NCBI GenBank assembly: GCA_030040495.1
Contig: JASHTP010000176.1
Span: forward strand, 1-15,768
Reading direction: 5' to 3'
DNA from: Alphaproteobacteria bacterium
Lineage (GTDB): Bacteria > Pseudomonadota > Alphaproteobacteria > ATCC43930 > CGMCC-115725
Length of the DNA: 15,768 nucleotides
Position numbers and translations under genes: made by a program. The notes under the pieces were generated by a model. That model did not search any database, was not told the origin of the DNA, and worked only from the letters and a program-made list of their open reading frames with translations. Shown piece after piece: positions 10,005 through 15,768 of the stretch (positions are counted from its first letter, which is position 1; each line of letters begins with the position of its first letter).

Positions 10005-10019
10005 TCTCTTCTCCTCCGG

Positions 10020-10787
10020 TCAGGACGCGGCGCGCAGGCCGAGATAGGCCTCCTGCACGATGGGCGAAGCGACCACCTCGGCAGGGGCGCCGTCGGCCAC
10101 CAGCGCGCCATTGTGCAGCACGATAACCCGGTCCGCGAGCCGGCGCACCACATCCATCTTGTGCTCGACCAGCAGGATGGTCTTGTCGCCTTCCGCCTTG
10201 ATCGCCTCGATGAGGTCGAGGATGACCGGCACCTCGTCGACGCTCATGCCCGCGGTCGGCTCGTCGAACATGAAGATCTCCGGCTCGAGCGCCAGCAGGA
10301 TCGCCACCTCGAGCTTGCGCTGGTCGCCGTGCGGCAGCGCGGCGGCCGGCGCCTCGGCGCGGTCGGCGAGCTTGACGCGGGCGAGGTGGGCGACGGCGCG
10401 CTCGGCGAGATCGCCGCGGCGCGCCGCCATGGTCAGGAAGTCGAGGCCGATGCCGGCGCGCGCCTGCACCGCGAGGCGGACATTCTCGAGCACGCTCAGA
10501 TTGGGAAAGAGGTTGGTGAGCTGGAAGGCGCGGCCGAGGCCGCGCCGCGCCCGCGCCGGGGCGCCGAGCCCGGTGATCGCCTCGCCTTTGAGCAGCACCG
10601 CGCCGGCGCTGGCGCGCAGCTGGCCCGAGATCAGGTTGAAATAGGTGGTCTTGCCGGCGCCGTTGGGGCCGACGATGGCGGTGAGCGTGCCGCGCGCGAA
10701 GGCGCAGGAGACGCCGTCGACCGCGGCGTGGCCGCCGAAGCGGATGGTGAGGTCGCGCGTCTCCAGGATCGGCGCGGCCTCTGCCAT
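10020..10787 (-). CDS. livG: Branched-chain amino acid-type ABC transporter ATP-binding protein (LivG family)
   Basis: The second ATPase of the importer, 255 residues. Walker A is GPNGAGKTT (40-48), the Q-loop Gln89 is in GRAFQLTNLF, Walker B is IFMFDE (171-176), and the switch histidine is His209 in LLVEHKMD. The ABC signature reads LPHGDQ (151-156) instead of LSGGQ. LSHGxQ-type variants are typical of LivG, but the Pro in place of Ser is less usual. The C-terminal EAYLG ending is characteristic. A Shine-Dalgarno (GGAG, six-base spacing) precedes the ATG, and the gene follows livK by 22 bp. The serine hydrolase follows it with a 15-bp gap. Confidence 0.93.
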   Translation of the reverse strand: MAEAAPILETRDLTIRFGGHAAVDGVSCAFARGTLTAIVGPNGAGKTTYFNLISGQLRASAGAVLLKGEAITGLGAPARARRGLGRAFQLTNLFPNLSVLENVRLAVQARAGIGLDFLTMAARRGDLAERAVAHLARVKLADRAEAPAAALPHGDQRKLEVAILLALEPEIFMFDEPTAGMSVDEVPVILDLIEAIKAEGDKTILLVEHKMDVVRRLADRVIVLHNGALVADGAPAEVVASPIVQEAYLGLRAAS

Positions 10788-10809
10788 CTTCCGCTCCGCC
10801 GCTTCCCGC

Positions 10810-12009
10810 TCAGCGCTTGTTCTCGATCGGCACCTTCATGTCGCCGATCTTGATCACCCGCGTCAGCTCCGGAACGGCCCAGGCGACATTGGGATCGACC
10901 TTGATCTTGAAGGCGTACATCTCCTGCAGCGCCTGATGGTCCTCCTTGCGGAAGATCATCTTGCCCTTCGGCGTCTCGAAGGACATGCCTTCCATCGCGG
11001 CGATGAGCGTCTCGGTGTCGGTCGAGCCCTTGGTCTTGGTCAGCGCCTCGACCACCGCCATCGCCGCCGCCATGCCGCCGCAGGTGAAGAAGTCCGGCGG
11101 CTTGTGGAAGCGCGTCTCGTGCGTCTCGACCAGCCACTTGTTCACGGGGTTCTTGGGAATGTCGTAATAGTAGTAGGTGGCGCCCTGGAGCCCCGGGAAA
11201 TCCTTGTAGGCGGCGAGCGCCGGCAGGATGTTGCCGCCGGTCGAGACCTCGATGCCGAGGCGCTTGGGGTCGGCCGCCTTGATCGCCGGGAAGGGATTGC
11301 CGCCGGCCCAGATCACCCACAGCACCTTGTGGCCCTTCTCCTTGGCGAGCGCGTCGAAGATGCGCTGCAGCGGCGCGGTGAAGTCGGTGGTGGTGGGCGG
11401 CGCGTATTCCTCGTGCACCAGCTTGGCGCCGGTGCCGGCGAGCGCCGCCTTGAAGGCGGCGACGCCGTCGCGGCCGAAGGCGTAGTCCTGCGCCAGGGTG
11501 GCGATCACCGTGTCCTTCCGGCCGATGGCGATGGCGTTGGAGATCGCGTCCTGCGAGGAATTGCGCGCGGTGCGGAAGATGTAGCGGTTCCATTTGTCGC
11601 CGGTGATCGAATCCGCCACCTCCGGCTCGACGATCAGGATCTTCTTGTAGTCCTGCGCCACCGGCAGCATGGCGAGCGCCACCGCCGAGTAGGTGCCGCC
11701 GACGGCGAGATCGGCGCCGTCGTCGCCATAGGCCTCGGCGAGCAGATTGCGGCCGACATCGGGCTTGAACTGGCTGTCCTTCTCGATCACCTCGATCTTG
11801 CGGCCCGCCACCGTCATCGTGCCCTTGGTGGCGTATTCGAGGCCGAGCTTGAAGCCGACGGATTCCTGCTCGGCATAGGCCTCGAGCGGCCCGGTCTTGT
11901 CCTGGATGAAGGCGATCTTGATCGGCTTGCTTTGGGCCAGCGCCGGGCCGGCGAGCCCCAGAGCGGCGATCACCGCCAACGACGCCAGAGTGGCTGGACG
12001 CAAGGACAT
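10810..12009 (-). CDS. livK: ABC transporter periplasmic substrate-binding protein (LivK/LivJ type)
   Basis: Periplasmic receptor of the importer, with the type I periplasmic binding fold (Peripla_BP_6). The 399-residue precursor starts MSLRPATLASLAVIAALGLA and has a probable signal-peptidase I site after ALA in GPALAQSKP. No lipobox cysteine is seen, so the mature protein should be free in the periplasm. The mature part opens with PIKIAFIQDKTGPLEAYA, typical of amino-acid and amide receptors. It continues with GGTYSAVALAMLPVAQ, ATLAQDYAFGRDG and a tyrosine-rich YYYYDIPKNP segment. Start choice: ATG at 12009 has a strong GGGGAGG (12016-12022) six bases upstream, and an upstream in-frame extension would bury the signal peptide. 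The ligand cannot be read from sequence and may not be a branched-chain amino acid. It is the first gene of the operon. Confidence 0.92.
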   Translation of the reverse strand: MSLRPATLASLAVIAALGLAGPALAQSKPIKIAFIQDKTGPLEAYAEQESVGFKLGLEYATKGTMTVAGRKIEVIEKDSQFKPDVGRNLLAEAYGDDGADLAVGGTYSAVALAMLPVAQDYKKILIVEPEVADSITGDKWNRYIFRTARNSSQDAISNAIAIGRKDTVIATLAQDYAFGRDGVAAFKAALAGTGAKLVHEEYAPPTTTDFTAPLQRIFDALAKEKGHKVLWVIWAGGNPFPAIKAADPKRLGIEVSTGGNILPALAAYKDFPGLQGATYYYYDIPKNPVNKWLVETHETRFHKPPDFFTCGGMAAAMAVVEALTKTKGSTDTETLIAAMEGMSFETPKGKMIFRKEDHQALQEMYAFKIKVDPNVAWAVPELTRVIKIGDMKVPIENKR

Positions 12010-12047
12010 GATGATCCTCCCCGATCGGCTGTTGCGACGCTGCGACC

Positions 12048-12056
12048 TAGATATCA
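12048..12056 (-). promoter_or_regulatory. Candidate extended -10 promoter for the liv operon
   Basis: On the minus strand TGATATCTA reads as an extended -10 (TGn plus TATCTA) about 40 bp before the livK ATG. The place where a -35 should lie (12071-12076) reads AGCAGG, a poor match. It falls at the edge of one of the direct repeats, as expected for an activator-dependent promoter. Confidence 0.4.
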
Positions 12057-12073
12057 CCGGCCCGGCTTTGCCT

Positions 12074-12108
12074 GCTTGACCGAGCGAGCGCATTCGCTTG
12101 ACCCAGCG
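12074..12108. promoter_or_regulatory. Paired 13-bp direct repeats, probable AraC-family operator
   Basis: GCTTGACCGAGCG (12074-12086) and GCTTGACCCAGCG (12096-12108) agree at 12 of 13 positions. They start exactly 22 bp apart, about two helical turns. They lie between the liv operon and the divergent AraC-type regulator. AraC-family proteins typically bind such tandem sites in the same orientation with 21-22 bp spacing. The proximal copy overlaps the predicted -35 region of the liv promoter, a class II activator arrangement. Binding by the neighbouring regulator is inferred. Confidence 0.55.
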
Positions 12109-12201
12109 TCTAGGGCATGGTCCCTTTCGCCGAGGCTACACCACCAACGGGCGATGGGCGAGATGTCGCGCCGCCGCCCGGAACCCGGGGAGGGATCGGC
12201 G

Positions 12202-13155
12202 ATGACGGCGCTCGAGCTCGATACCTCCACCATCGCACCGAAAGAGCGCATGGCGGCCTGGTCGGCCTCCGTGGCGAGTGTCTTCGGGCCTTTCGCCATC
12301 TCGCGCAACGACACGGCCGAGTTCCATGGGCGGCTCAAGGTCGCGGGGCGCGGCGCGTTCCGCTTCGGCAGCCTCGCCTATCGCGGCCATAATTTCGAGC
12401 GCCGGCCGAGCGACGTGGCGCGGCTCGCCAATGATTATTTCACCCTCACCTGGCCGATCGCGGGCCGGGTGCGCGCCGAGCAGGGCGGCATCGAGCACGC
12501 GATGCGCCCCGGCAACCTCTATCTCTTCAACCACGCCGTGCCCTACTCGACCGTGCCGCAGGTGGATTATCGCACGGTGGGCGTCGCCTTCCCCTGCGCG
12601 GCGCTGCGCCGGCGCGTCCCGTCGGTGCAGCCCTTCTACGCCCTGCCGCTCGACCCGGCCGCGCCGCGCGGCGCGCTCCTCGTCGCCTTCGTCGAGCATC
12701 TGGCGCAGGGCCTCGAGCGCTGGAACGAGCGCGAATTCGCCGAGCTCGGCGAGCGGCTCCTCGACCTCATCGCGCTGCTCGCGGTCGAGGGCGAAGGCGG
12801 CGTCGCCGCCGCCGACACCAGCGTGCGCATCGCCCATCGCGAGCGCGCGCTCCTCTACATCCGCGCGCATCTCGGCGATGCCGGGCTCGGCCCGCAAACC
12901 GTGGCGCATGCCTGCGGCATTTCGCTCAGCTATCTGCACCAGCTCTTCCGCGGCATCGGTCTCGGCGTCGAGGAGTGCATCTTCGCCGAGCGGCTCGAGC
13001 AGTGCCGCCGGCTGCTCGCCGATCCGCGCGCGCGGCATCTCTCGATCTCGACCATCGCCTATCGCGCCGGCTTCAGCCATCCCGCGCACTTCAGCCGCGC
13101 CTTCAAGCGCCGCTTCGGCCAAGCGCCGAGCGAGCTGCGCGCGGCTCGCTCCTAG
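12202..13155 (+). CDS. AraC-family transcriptional regulator (AraC_binding_2 N-terminal domain)
   Basis: A 317-residue regulator. The N-terminal half (about 1-200) resembles the AraC_binding_2 ligand domain: FGPFAISRNDTAEFHGRL, a G-RVRAEQGGIEHAMRPGNLYLFN segment, and a PY-STVP turn. The C-terminal third holds the two helix-turn-helix units: first LGPQTVAHACGISLSYLHQLF, then ISTIAYRAGFSHPAHFSRAF, ending in the family signature KRRFGQAPSELR. The ATG at 12202 has GGGGAGG eight bases upstream. An upstream in-frame ATG (about 12154) is possible but weaker. It is divergent from livK, with 192 bp between starts containing tandem repeats that suit an AraC-type dimer. It most likely activates the liv-hydrolase operon in response to the transported compound or its product; that link is inferred. 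Confidence 0.93.
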   Translation: MTALELDTSTIAPKERMAAWSASVASVFGPFAISRNDTAEFHGRLKVAGRGAFRFGSLAYRGHNFERRPSDVARLANDYFTLTWPIAGRVRAEQGGIEHAMRPGNLYLFNHAVPYSTVPQVDYRTVGVAFPCAALRRRVPSVQPFYALPLDPAAPRGALLVAFVEHLAQGLERWNEREFAELGERLLDLIALLAVEGEGGVAAADTSVRIAHRERALLYIRAHLGDAGLGPQTVAHACGISLSYLHQLFRGIGLGVEECIFAERLEQCRRLLADPRARHLSISTIAYRAGFSHPAHFSRAFKRRFGQAPSELRAARS

Positions 13156-13176
13156 CCGGGTGCGACCGCGCGGACG

Positions 13177-13235
13177 TTGCGGAAAGCCGCGCCAGTCGAT
13201 ATTTTCCCCCGCGACACGCAACAGCTTTTCCGCAA
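13177..13235. repeat. Spaced inverted repeat downstream of the AraC-type gene
   Basis: TTGCGGAAA (13177-13185) and TTTCCGCAA (13227-13235) form perfect 9-bp inverted arms separated by 41 bp. The stretch 13156-13471 otherwise holds no convincing gene, tRNA or terminator. Besides this repeat it contains the AT-richer tract ATATTTTCCCCC (13199-13210) and, at its end, the palindrome described separately. The function of the arms is unknown. Confidence 0.3.
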
Positions 13236-13419
13236 GCCGGCGACCCCTTTCCGTCGATGACAGGCGAGCCCATGTGCCCAGACCGGTTTCGGCCCCATTT
13301 TGGCCGACTTTCTCATCGTCGGCTTCCGGCTGCGTGCGGCGGGTCGAACGCGCATAAGTCGCAACTGCGGCGCAGCAAGCGGCGATGACGACCATCGACG
13401 ATCGCAGCTCCGCAACCCG

Positions 13420-13477
13420 CCCCACCTCACTTCGCCCCTCTCCGCCCCCCGGGGCGGAGAGGGAGGGTGAGGTGGGG
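13420..13477. repeat. 58-bp GC-rich palindromic element (REP/dispersed intergenic type)
   Basis: The outer arms CCCCACCTCAC (13420-13430) and GTGAGGTGGGG (13467-13477) are perfect 11-bp complements. Inside them CCCTCTCCGCCCC (13436-13448) pairs perfectly with GGGGCGGAGAGGG (13451-13463) around a two-base centre. Short unpaired segments (5 and 3 bases) separate the two stems. CCTCACC...GGTGAGG palindromes with a CCCTCTCC core are common dispersed repeats in alphaproteobacterial genomes, from general knowledge; copy number cannot be checked here. It lies at the 5' end of the first diiron gene. Confidence 0.7.
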
Positions 13478-14413
13478 GCGCGCGGCGCCGGCGCGCTTCC
13501 CGACGCAGCAGCCGAGATCAAGGCCGAGCGCGCCGCGCGCGCCTGGCAGGGGCCGCCGGGCGGCCCGATCGCGATCGGCAGCGAGGCGCACAAGGCGCTT
13601 TTCTGCCGCATGCTGCTCGACACCTTCAACCCCTACAAGCCGGCGATCATCGACTGGCCGGCGCTGAGCGAGGCCGAGCGCGCGCGCCTCGTCGGCCTGC
13701 CGATCTGGGACATCGCGGTCGCGACCGAAGGCAAGGCCGGCCTGCGCGTCCACACCTATGGCCAGACCGTCGGCGATCCCCTGCTCGCCGAGGCGATCCG
13801 CCTCAACGCCTTCGAGGAGCGCCGCCACAAGGACGTGCTCGCCAACCTGGTCGCCGCCTACGGCATCGAGCTCGTGCCGGAAGAGGCATATCTCGTGCCG
13901 CGCGATGCCGAATGGGCGTTCCTGGTCACCGGCTACAGCGAATGCATCGACAGCTTCTTCGCCTTCGGCCTGTTCGAGACGGCGAAGCGCTCGGGCTACT
14001 TCCCGCCGGAGCTGGTCGACACCTTCGAGCCGGTGATGCAGGAGGAGTGCCGCCACATCCTCTTCTTCGTCAACTGGGCCGCCTGGCATCGCCGCAACCT
14101 GCCCTGGTGGCGGAAGCCGATCTTCGCGGCGCGCGTTCTCGCCGTCTGGGCGTTCCTGGTCTGGGAGCGGCTGCAGACCGCGCGCAACGTGGGCGGCGGC
14201 AGCAATTTCACCATGACCGGCCATGAAGCGATCGGCGTCGATCTCGACTTCGGGGGACTGATGGCGCTGTGCCTCGCCGAGAACGATCGCCGGCTCCAAG
14301 GCTACGATGCCCGGCTGCTGCGCCCCACGACCATGCCGCATCTGGCGCGGCTGGCGCTGCGGCTGATGCGCCGGCCGGTGCCGCGCTCGCCGCAGGCGAC
14401 GGGGCGGCCATGA
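13472..14413 (+). CDS. Ferritin-like diiron protein, paralog 1 (putative diiron oxygenase)
   Basis: A helical protein with a full set of carboxylate-bridged diiron ligands: Glu86 (ATEGKAG), Glu116-x-x-His119 (FEERRH), Glu157 (GYSECID) and Glu192-x-x-His195 (QEECRH), numbered from the GTG at 13472. This E, ExxH, E, ExxH pattern is that of ferritin-like oxygenases and oxidases. A basic hydrophobic segment (KPIFAARVLAVWAFLVW) after the last ligand may touch the membrane. The start is uncertain. GTG 13472 has GGAGG five bases upstream and gives 313 residues. ATG 13385 gives 342 residues but lacks a Shine-Dalgarno and would translate the palindrome at 13420-13477. Family resemblance begins only near IAIGSEAHKALFC. 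The reaction and substrate are unknown. The stop overlaps the next paralog by ATGA. Confidence 0.8.
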   Translation: MGARGAGALPDAAAEIKAERAARAWQGPPGGPIAIGSEAHKALFCRMLLDTFNPYKPAIIDWPALSEAERARLVGLPIWDIAVATEGKAGLRVHTYGQTVGDPLLAEAIRLNAFEERRHKDVLANLVAAYGIELVPEEAYLVPRDAEWAFLVTGYSECIDSFFAFGLFETAKRSGYFPPELVDTFEPVMQEECRHILFFVNWAAWHRRNLPWWRKPIFAARVLAVWAFLVWERLQTARNVGGGSNFTMTGHEAIGVDLDFGGLMALCLAENDRRLQGYDARLLRPTTMPHLARLALRLMRRPVPRSPQATGRP

Positions 14414-15261
14414 AGATCGGCTCGGACGCGCATCGCGACCTCTTCTGCCGCCAGTTCACGGCGAGCTACAACGAGTTCGACCCCGAGACCCTGCCCTGGC
14501 CCGAGCTCGACGAGGCGGCGCTGACCCGGCTGCGCTCGGTGCCGTTCTGGCAGGAGGTGCTGCATACCGAGCGCCGCGCCGGCGCCATCGTCGAGGCTTT
14601 CGCCGGCACCATCGACGACGAGCTGGTCAAGGAGGCGGTGGCGCTGCAGGGGCACGAGGAGGCGCGGCACGCCGAGCTGCTGCGCGTGATGATCCGGCGC
14701 TACGGCATCGACGCGACCGAGCAGCCGCTGGAGAACCTCGGCGACGATGTCGAGACCGCCTTCATCGATTTCGGCTATGGCGAGTGCGTCGACTCCTTCC
14801 TCGGCTTCGGCGTGTTCAAGATCGCGCGCCAGGCGGGATTCCTGCCGGCCGCCATGTTCGACATCTTCGAGACGCTGATGTACGAGGAGACGCGGCACAT
14901 CGTCTTCTTCATCAACTGGATGGCCTGGCGCGAGGTGCGGCGCGGCAAGGGCGCCGCCTGGCGGCGCGCGCTGACGGCGCTGCGCTTCTACGGCCGCGCC
15001 GCGCGGCGCCTGCTCGGCACCGTGCGCCAGGGCCAGAAGGCCAATGACGGCCGCGACTTCTCGGCGACGCAGGCGAGCGTCTTCCTCGAGGGCTTCACCT
15101 TCCGCCGCTTCCTCGAGAATTGCCACAGCGAGAATTCGCGCCGCATGGCCGCGCTCGACGCGGGCTTGCTGCAGCCGCGCCTGCTGCCGGCGGTCGCCGG
15201 GACGGCGCTGTCGGCGCTGAGGCTGTGGAACCTGCGGCGGCGCGAAGCGCCGGCGGCATGA
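14410..15261 (+). CDS. Ferritin-like diiron protein, paralog 2 (putative diiron oxygenase)
   Basis: A 283-residue relative of the preceding gene. Both share IGS-AH--LFCR at the start, GY-EC-DSF--FG in the third helix, and EE-RHI-FF-NW in the fourth. The ligand set is complete: Glu54 (HTERRAG), Glu84-x-x-His87 (HEEARH), Glu125 (GYGECVD) and Glu160-x-x-His163 (YEETRH). The C-terminal third is basic (many Arg) and carries FRRFLENCHSENSRRM, whose counterpart in paralog 1 is LAENDRRLQGYDARLL. The ATG at 14410 overlaps the stop of paralog 1 (ATGA), and its own stop overlaps the next start, so all three genes are probably co-translated. The pair could form a heterodimer or act on successive substrates; this is inference. 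No specific family such as AurF could be confirmed by eye. Confidence 0.85.
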   Translation: MKIGSDAHRDLFCRQFTASYNEFDPETLPWPELDEAALTRLRSVPFWQEVLHTERRAGAIVEAFAGTIDDELVKEAVALQGHEEARHAELLRVMIRRYGIDATEQPLENLGDDVETAFIDFGYGECVDSFLGFGVFKIARQAGFLPAAMFDIFETLMYEETRHIVFFINWMAWREVRRGKGAAWRRALTALRFYGRAARRLLGTVRQGQKANDGRDFSATQASVFLEGFTFRRFLENCHSENSRRMAALDAGLLQPRLLPAVAGTALSALRLWNLRRREAPAA

Positions 15262-15768
15262 GGCACGCGGCGCTCGTCGGTCTCGTCGCCGGCTTCGTTC
15301 TTGCCGCGGCGCTGCTCGTCCATTTCGGGCTCAAGGAGGTGGGCGCGGCGCTCGGCGCGGCGGGAGCGACCGGCCTCGCGGCGATCTCGCTTCTCCATCT
15401 CGCGGCCATGGCGGTGATGGGCATCGGCTGGTGGGCGCTCGCCGGCGGCCGCTCCGGCGCCGGGCCGCAGACCTTCATCTGGGGCCGGCTGATGCGCGAC
15501 GCCGGCTCGGAGGTGCTGCCGCTGTCGCAGGTCGGCGGCTACGTGCTGGGCGCGCGCGCCGTCGCGTTGCGCGGGGTCGATGCCGCGCTCGCCGCCGCGA
15601 CGACGATCGCCGACGTGACGCTCGAGCTGAGCGCCCAGGTGGTCTACACCATGCTCGGCCTCGCCCTGCTGATCGGGCTCCGCCCGGAGACGAAGCTGGC
15701 GCTGCCGGTCCTGATCGGCCTCGCCGTCGCGCTGGTGGCCGTGGTCGGCTTCGTGCTGATGCAGCGGA
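15258..15768 (+). CDS. HpnL-like / LPG synthase TM-domain membrane protein (3' end outside window)
   Basis: The visible 170 residues start at ATG 15258 (ATGA overlap with paralog 2) and continue open to the window end. The N-terminus is a hydrophobic helix (LVGLVAGFVLAAALLVHFGL), followed by a second segment ending GIGWWALAGG. The conserved block RLMRDAGSEVLPLSQVGGYV comes next, then LGARAVALRGVDAALAAA-TIADVTLE and further membrane helices. This matches the HpnL group of the lysylphosphatidylglycerol synthase TM/UPF0104 family, integral inner-membrane proteins often found with hopanoid genes and thought to take part in lipid handling. Hopanoid association cannot be tested because the downstream region is missing. 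The link to the two diiron proteins comes from overlap and shared orientation only. Confidence 0.8.
   Translation, partial: MRHAALVGLVAGFVLAAALLVHFGLKEVGAALGAAGATGLAAISLLHLAAMAVMGIGWWALAGGRSGAGPQTFIWGRLMRDAGSEVLPLSQVGGYVLGARAVALRGVDAALAAATTIADVTLELSAQVVYTMLGLALLIGLRPETKLALPVLIGLAVALVAVVGFVLMQR

Noticed and set aside
8883..10853. 656-codon plus-strand open frame opposite the hydrolase and livG
   Set aside because: Antisense shadow of two genes with complete catalytic motifs; composition is typical of GC-rich complement frames.
12076..12103. The two TTGACC sequences as -35 elements for the AraC-type gene
   Set aside because: Neither has a plausible -10 at 16-18 bp on the plus strand; the extended 13-bp repetition fits an operator better.
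13168..13205. Intrinsic terminator after the AraC-type gene (GCGCGG/CCGCGC stem, then TTTT)
   Set aside because: The stem has only 6 bp around a 13-nt loop and the short T-run begins several bases after the stem, so it falls short of a convincing terminator.
13152..13430. Minus-strand 92-codon frame in the gap before the diiron genes
   Set aside because: No Shine-Dalgarno, no recognisable motif, and it runs through the palindrome and the AraC gene end; no evidence for coding.

Overview
The window reads as chromosomal DNA of a GC-rich alphaproteobacterium, probably of the Rhodospirillales type. That placement is an inference from the very high G+C at third codon positions, the purC-purS-purQ-purL-bolA-grxD gene order typical of Alphaproteobacteria, and a dispersed-type GC-rich palindrome. 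No tRNA, rRNA, CRISPR array, transposase or integrase was seen.

Region 1 (1-6040, plus strand) is housekeeping. It opens with the 3' end of an NRDE/TANGO2-like gene. Then come purC and purS, a small coiled-coil gene on the opposite strand, purQ and purL, and the iron-sulfur/redox pair bolA and monothiol glutaredoxin, followed by a GNAT acetyltransferase. PurS, PurQ and the short PurL together form the three-subunit FGAM synthase; PurC acts later in the same pathway.

Region 2 (6060-12009, minus strand) is one compact operon in the order livK-livG-serine hydrolase-livF-livH-livM. It encodes a complete branched-chain-amino-acid-type (HAAT) ABC importer with a beta-lactamase-fold serine hydrolase gene inserted between the two ATPase genes. 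Most junctions are 4-bp ATGA overlaps. A divergent AraC-family regulator (12202-13155) faces it. The intergenic region holds two near-identical 13-bp direct repeats 22 bp apart; one covers the expected -35 position of the liv operon. This looks like a self-contained regulator-importer-hydrolase module for an unidentified ester or amide substrate.

Region 3 (13156-15768, plus strand) holds a 58-bp palindrome of the dispersed intergenic type, then two adjacent paralogous ferritin-like diiron proteins. An HpnL-like/LPG-synthase-TM membrane protein follows and runs off the end of the window. These three genes are joined by ATGA overlaps. They suggest an uncharacterised diiron-oxygenase plus membrane-protein system, perhaps acting on lipids. 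This region and the hydrolase-containing importer are the parts most worth following up.
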